DNA of 64,000 bases from Taishania sp. (lineage in GTDB: Bacteria > Bacteroidota > Bacteroidia > Flavobacteriales_D > Crocinitomicaceae), in contig JASLGM010000003.1 in the NCBI GenBank assembly GCA_030150045.1, positions 7,815 through 71,814 on the forward strand, read 5' to 3'. The notes below the pieces were generated by a model. It was given only the letters and a program-made list of their open reading frames with translations. It was not told where the DNA came from and made no database searches. The translations under genes and the position numbers were made by a program. Numbering within the stretch: the stretch's first letter is position 1; every line of letters starts with the position of its first letter. Positions 61,069-64,000 of this stretch are shown here, piece by piece.

Positions 61069-61881
61069 ATGTCTTTTACCTACTCAGGCTTCTCCAATCG
61101 AACAGCGCTTTACGACAAACGCAACGCTTCCTCCCCAAGTAAAACTGCGATTGTTTTTGTTCACGGTTACATGGGATATAAAGATTGGGGAGCATGGAAC
61201 AGCATGGCCGATTCCCTTGTCTTAACAGGTCTACCTGTATACAAAATCAACCTATCTCACAACGGAACAACACTCGAAGCCCCTTGCACATTTGCAGATC
61301 TTTCCGCATTTGGAAAAGGAGGGTATTGGTCTGAATACGTAGATATATCCAGATTTTTGGATCTATTACAAGACAAAGGAACAGAACACTTTATTCTTAT
61401 TGGCCATTCAAGAGGTGGTGGTGACGTTGCGCTATTTGGTCAAGACCCGAGGGTGAAACAAATCCATTGCATTGCCCCTATTTGCAACATTGAAGAACGC
61501 CTGCCGAAAGGTGACGATTTACTGAAATGGAAAAACGATGGCGTTTACTTTAAAACCAACGGCCGTACAAAGCAAGAAATGCCACACGAATACCAACAAT
61601 ATGAAGACTTCGTGCAACACAAAGATCTTCTTTCTATCGAAAAAGCACTAACATATACAAAAGCAGAAGTGTTTGTTTATCACGGCGATCAAGACGAAAG
61701 CGTAGCCTTACAAGAAGGTGTGTGCGTAGCCAAATGGGCGCGTGGAATATTCTTAAATATACCAGGAGCAAATCACACGTTTGGCGTTTCTGAACCGTGG
61801 CTATCAACCGATCTCCCCGCTGATTTTAAGGATTTGATCCAATTGCTAAAGAAAAACATCGTGCAACACCTCTCTCATTAA
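61069..61881 (+). CDS. Alpha/beta hydrolase
   Basis: The 270-residue cytoplasmic protein has the serine-hydrolase triad in order: the oxyanion-region VFVHGYMGYKDWG near residue 30, the nucleophile elbow GHSRGGGD near 114 (Ser), the acid Asp in HGDQDESV near 210, and His in GANHTFGV near 240. There is no signal peptide. It resembles Bacteroidota hydrolases annotated as lysophospholipase- or esterase-like; the substrate is unknown. It is divergent from the epimerase/CBS operon and is followed by a type C structured element. Confidence 0.88.
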   Translation: MSFTYSGFSNRTALYDKRNASSPSKTAIVFVHGYMGYKDWGAWNSMADSLVLTGLPVYKINLSHNGTTLEAPCTFADLSAFGKGGYWSEYVDISRFLDLLQDKGTEHFILIGHSRGGGDVALFGQDPRVKQIHCIAPICNIEERLPKGDDLLKWKNDGVYFKTNGRTKQEMPHEYQQYEDFVQHKDLLSIEKALTYTKAEVFVYHGDQDESVALQEGVCVAKWARGIFLNIPGANHTFGVSEPWLSTDLPADFKDLIQLLKKNIVQHLSH

Positions 61882-61930
61882 TTAAACTCAAACAGCGAAA
61901 TAAATTCAGCTACTTACCATTTCTTTTTGG

Positions 61931-62014
61931 CCGCTTCCCCTCATTCTTTGGGGGCAGGCTATCCGCTATATCTTTTTACTTCGTAAAAAAGGATGCCGCT
62001 CTTATCCTTAGCGG
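61931..62014 (+). repeat. Structured intergenic element, type C copy 2
   Basis: The outer pair CCGCT (61931-61935) / AGCGG (62010-62014) encloses the hairpin CCCC/GGGG, the conserved AGGCTATCCGCTATATC, the hairpin TTTTTAC-ttc-GTAAAAA, and the conserved GGATGCCGCTCTTATCC. Compared with 3557-3668 the paired segments differ completely while the unpaired segments are nearly identical. It lies 49 nt after the hydrolase stop. No gene is seen in 62015-62173. Confidence 0.72.
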
Positions 62015-62173
62015 GGTATTCAGTTTTCAAACAGCCATTTTCGTTGAAAGATAAGACATTCTGCAAAAAGGAAAAGAGAAATAAAAACGCCGAAAGCCTT
62101 ACAAATAAAGAGTTTTATAAAAAACCAAAACTGAATATCAAAATCAGATACGCAATTTAACTTTCTCCTCTCT

Positions 62174-62737
62174 CTAGCGATACTCCCTTATTATGATAGG
62201 GGACTCTTTTACTATTAAATCAATAATATCTCTGTAATCGTTATTAATCGATTCATCATTGTTTGAAATGTCTTCACCAACGTAATATATACTGCTTTTG
62301 TTGTTGAGTGTAAGTTTAACTATCCAAGAATCTGTAGGATGATTCTTTGTACGATAACTATCCTGTTTGTATAACCTTTCCGCTATTGATAAAATCTTTT
62401 GTTTTTTATCACTCTTAATACATGTAGAATCTTTACTATCTATACCTTTCAATTTGATATCGTTTGTATCTGAACCATCATTCCAAGAAACTTGACCAAA
62501 ACCGAGTGATGCGGTTAAATTTCCTTGTTGATTTAATTCAAATAAATAAACCTGACTGGATAACTCTTCTGGAATTATCGTATCCTTAAATCCATAAAAA
62601 ATAGGTATTTCCCGACCTCTACCTGAAAGTAAAATAGTGATTTTATTTATTGTCTTATCTTTGATTTTCTTTCGTTTGTCAAAACTATTACAGCTTACTA
62701 TAAAGCAAGTAATTATTGCTAATATTCTTATACTCAC
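62174..62737 (-). CDS. Lipoprotein of unknown function next to the RHS tip
   Basis: The 187-residue protein has a short lipoprotein signal (ILAIITCFIVSC, Cys near residue 16) and a Lys-rich start to the mature part. About 150 residues with mixed strands follow; no enzyme motif is recognised. It begins 3 nt after the stop of the RHS/M91 gene. In RHS systems the gene directly after the toxin tip usually encodes an immunity protein. An anchored envelope protein in this position is therefore a candidate immunity factor, though this is inferred only from position. Confidence 0.65.
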   Translation of the reverse strand: MSIRILAIITCFIVSCNSFDKRKKIKDKTINKITILLSGRGREIPIFYGFKDTIIPEELSSQVYLFELNQQGNLTASLGFGQVSWNDGSDTNDIKLKGIDSKDSTCIKSDKKQKILSIAERLYKQDSYRTKNHPTDSWIVKLTLNNKSSIYYVGEDISNNDESINNDYRDIIDLIVKESPIIIREYR

Positions 62738-62740
62738 ATC

Positions 62741-63898
62741 TTAATATTTAACTCGTTTTCCCCAACCTTGTTCTTTTCTTATCTTATTTTCTGTGTATTT
62801 ACGATTACCCGTTAAACCTACTGTTTCAGTCCCTTCTTTGTCTTGCCCTTGAACTTCAATTGTAACTCCTTCTGAATTTCTGTACCTATAGTTAACCTTT
62901 TCTCCTTCTTTAGCTTGCGTTCCATTTATAATTGCATATGCATGAATTAACTCATGCGCCAATGAACTTTCTCGTGCTACTTTTTTCCAAACACTTTTAT
63001 GAGTTTTCAAATCTTCAATCAATAATGTTGTCTCATTTTCTTTGGTAAAGTCAATGCGAACTATTGCATCAAGCCCTACTCCATTAGATTTATTTTCATA
63101 ATCTATTACATCAAAAGAGTTTGGATTTTTGTAAACATCTGCATTTTTAGAGCTATTTGAATTTTGAAAAATAACGACATTTTTATTCTGACCAATTAAT
63201 TCATCTATCAAAGCTGTCCCTGAAGGAAGTTCTTTATTTGGATTTACTCTTCCCACTGTTTCAATCAACACCGTCCCATTTTTTTTTGTCAGTTTATCAT
63301 TTGTTAAGGTTTGCAAGTACGCCAATGCTCTCCATTTTTCTTGTTTTGTTCCTGCAAGTCGAATTGAATCACCATCACTATCAGAAAACAATATAGGGTT
63401 ATTTGCAAATGCCACATAAGGAGAAACATCAGGGTACTTTTCTTTCCGAGGGCCAATTGACAACCATCGCCCTAGTCGTGGATCTAACAATCTAAAGTGA
63501 GTTACGTATGAATTCCCTTCTCCTTTTACCTCGTCATCTTTCTCTTGACCTTGGAAGCCATAACGATAGCCCCTACTCACCAAATACCTATTCACAAGCG
63601 TATCAACGTTGTCACGGTCGAGAGACAAATTGTTTAGTGCAAAACCACTCGTTCCACTTACAGAAATACGGATGTTTTCTTGGTTTGGAGAGCTTCCGAA
63701 AGGAAGTGAAGACTGACAATAGGCGTAGCACGCCGTCATCGGAAGGAAGATTTCATACAACCCGCTGGTAGTTTGGGTTTGTTGTGTGGTAAGATACTGG
63801 TAAACACCGTTCACTTTCTGCTCCACACGCACTGTAGCATTACCGCTATTTGGAAGAGCTAGGCGGTATGGGAAACAAGTAAGTGCATTGGTGTTCAT
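62741..63898 (-). CDS. RHS-core tip with M91-like zinc metallopeptidase domain (orphan)
   Basis: The protein is 385 residues. The RHS core motif RYGFQGQEKDDEVKG...THFRLLDPRLGRWLSIGP...SPYVAFANNPI is at about residues 111-170. It is followed by a variable C-terminal domain with the zinc motif AHELIHA (H315, E316, H319) and a tail ETVGL...YTENKIRKEQG, as in M91-type effector peptidases. The long beta-cage of RHS proteins and a signal peptide are missing. A TAA stop lies in frame 21 nt before the ATG, so this is a displaced tip or a remnant. Target proteins are unknown. Confidence 0.82.
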   Translation of the reverse strand: MNTNALTCFPYRLALPNSGNATVRVEQKVNGVYQYLTTQQTQTTSGLYEIFLPMTACYAYCQSSLPFGSSPNQENIRISVSGTSGFALNNLSLDRDNVDTLVNRYLVSRGYRYGFQGQEKDDEVKGEGNSYVTHFRLLDPRLGRWLSIGPRKEKYPDVSPYVAFANNPILFSDSDGDSIRLAGTKQEKWRALAYLQTLTNDKLTKKNGTVLIETVGRVNPNKELPSGTALIDELIGQNKNVVIFQNSNSSKNADVYKNPNSFDVIDYENKSNGVGLDAIVRIDFTKENETTLLIEDLKTHKSVWKKVARESSLAHELIHAYAIINGTQAKEGEKVNYRYRNSEGVTIEVQGQDKEGTETVGLTGNRKYTENKIRKEQGWGKRVKY

Positions 63899-64000
63899 GG
63901 AATTGAAGATAGTGTTTTTTATGAAAATAAATACGTTTCACTTAATGAAAATAGTAATCAAAACCAGTTAAAAACTTGCAAGTAAGGCTTTTAATTTCAG

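Noticed and set aside
1..64000. CRISPR array, prophage, toxin-antitoxin or restriction system
   Set aside because: No regularly spaced direct repeats, cas genes, phage structural genes or methylase/restriction genes were seen on either strand; the only defence- or conflict-like unit is the RHS/M91 cassette.
63899..64000. Upstream continuation of the RHS gene to the window edge
   Set aside because: An in-frame TAA closes the frame 21 nt before the ATG, and no RHS-like sequence is seen in the last 100 nt.

Overview
The window is a low-GC chromosomal segment of a Bacteroidota bacterium, most likely a member of the Flavobacteriales. The evidence is: cargo proteins with C-terminal type IX secretion (T9SS) sorting domains; OmpA proteins with thrombospondin type 3 repeats; a PorE-like TPR/beta-propeller/OmpA protein; a one-protein hybrid two-component regulator; DUF3822, GWxTD and WG-repeat proteins; bTHX; and promoters of the Bacteroidota form TTG/TTTG-N17-19-TAnnTTTG. 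I cannot fix the genus from sequence alone. Almost everything is ordinary chromosome. The accessory parts are one IS4-family insertion sequence (17384-18810), an RHS-tip/metallopeptidase cassette at the right edge, and a set of repeated structured elements between genes.

Layout. 1-6943: a minus-strand outer-membrane protein and MutS-like ATPase, a DUF58 gene, then the minus operon DUF3822-rsmD-coaD-thioredoxin-fold protein. 7037-17136: RecD-like helicase, two secreted proteins, RND exporter, NhaC antiporter, ffh. 17244-19310: a structured repeat split by the IS, then a second repeat. 19311-24726: hup, trmH, bTHX, serC-serA, DUF1015, PLP-binding protein. 25205-28488: TonB-like and WG-repeat proteins, L31. 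28631-33611: beta-helix lipoprotein, menB with a small membrane-protein gene missed by length cut-offs, sppA. 33760-41108: hybrid regulator, a 1178-residue six-repeat T9SS cargo, AraC regulator. 41492-48482: PorE-like protein, OmpA/TSP3 protein, dicarboxylate symporter, beta-helix T9SS cargo. 49186-54983: tRNA-Ser, GWxTD protein, glycosyltransferase, aroQ and xerD with overlapping divergent start codons, a TPR-like protein, folD. 55086-61881: small barrel protein, then a minus operon of a ribulose-phosphate-epimerase-like/CBS fusion, DAHP synthase, KdsC-like phosphatase, LYS1-like dehydrogenase and UMF1 transporter, then an alpha/beta hydrolase. 62174-63898: lipoprotein and RHS tip with an M91-like zinc peptidase.

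Two observations stand out. First, the larger intergenic gaps hold a family of 135-144 nt imperfect palindromes. There are six copies of type A and four of type B. Both types are closed by the same helix: 5 bp, a 4-5 nt A/T bulge, then 3 bp. The helix covaries between copies, and a bulged G sits in the next helix. Type A has a near-invariant hairpin loop, and all six type A copies lie, in one polarity, just downstream of a gene's 3' end, often after an intrinsic terminator. Two copies of another structured element (type C) and one of a further kind (type E) occur in similar places. Second, the 58244-60914 operon parallels kdsD-kdsA-kdsC, but the sugar isomerase (SIS) domain normally joined to KdsD-type CBS domains is replaced by an epimerase-like TIM barrel, and the synthase is of DAHP type.
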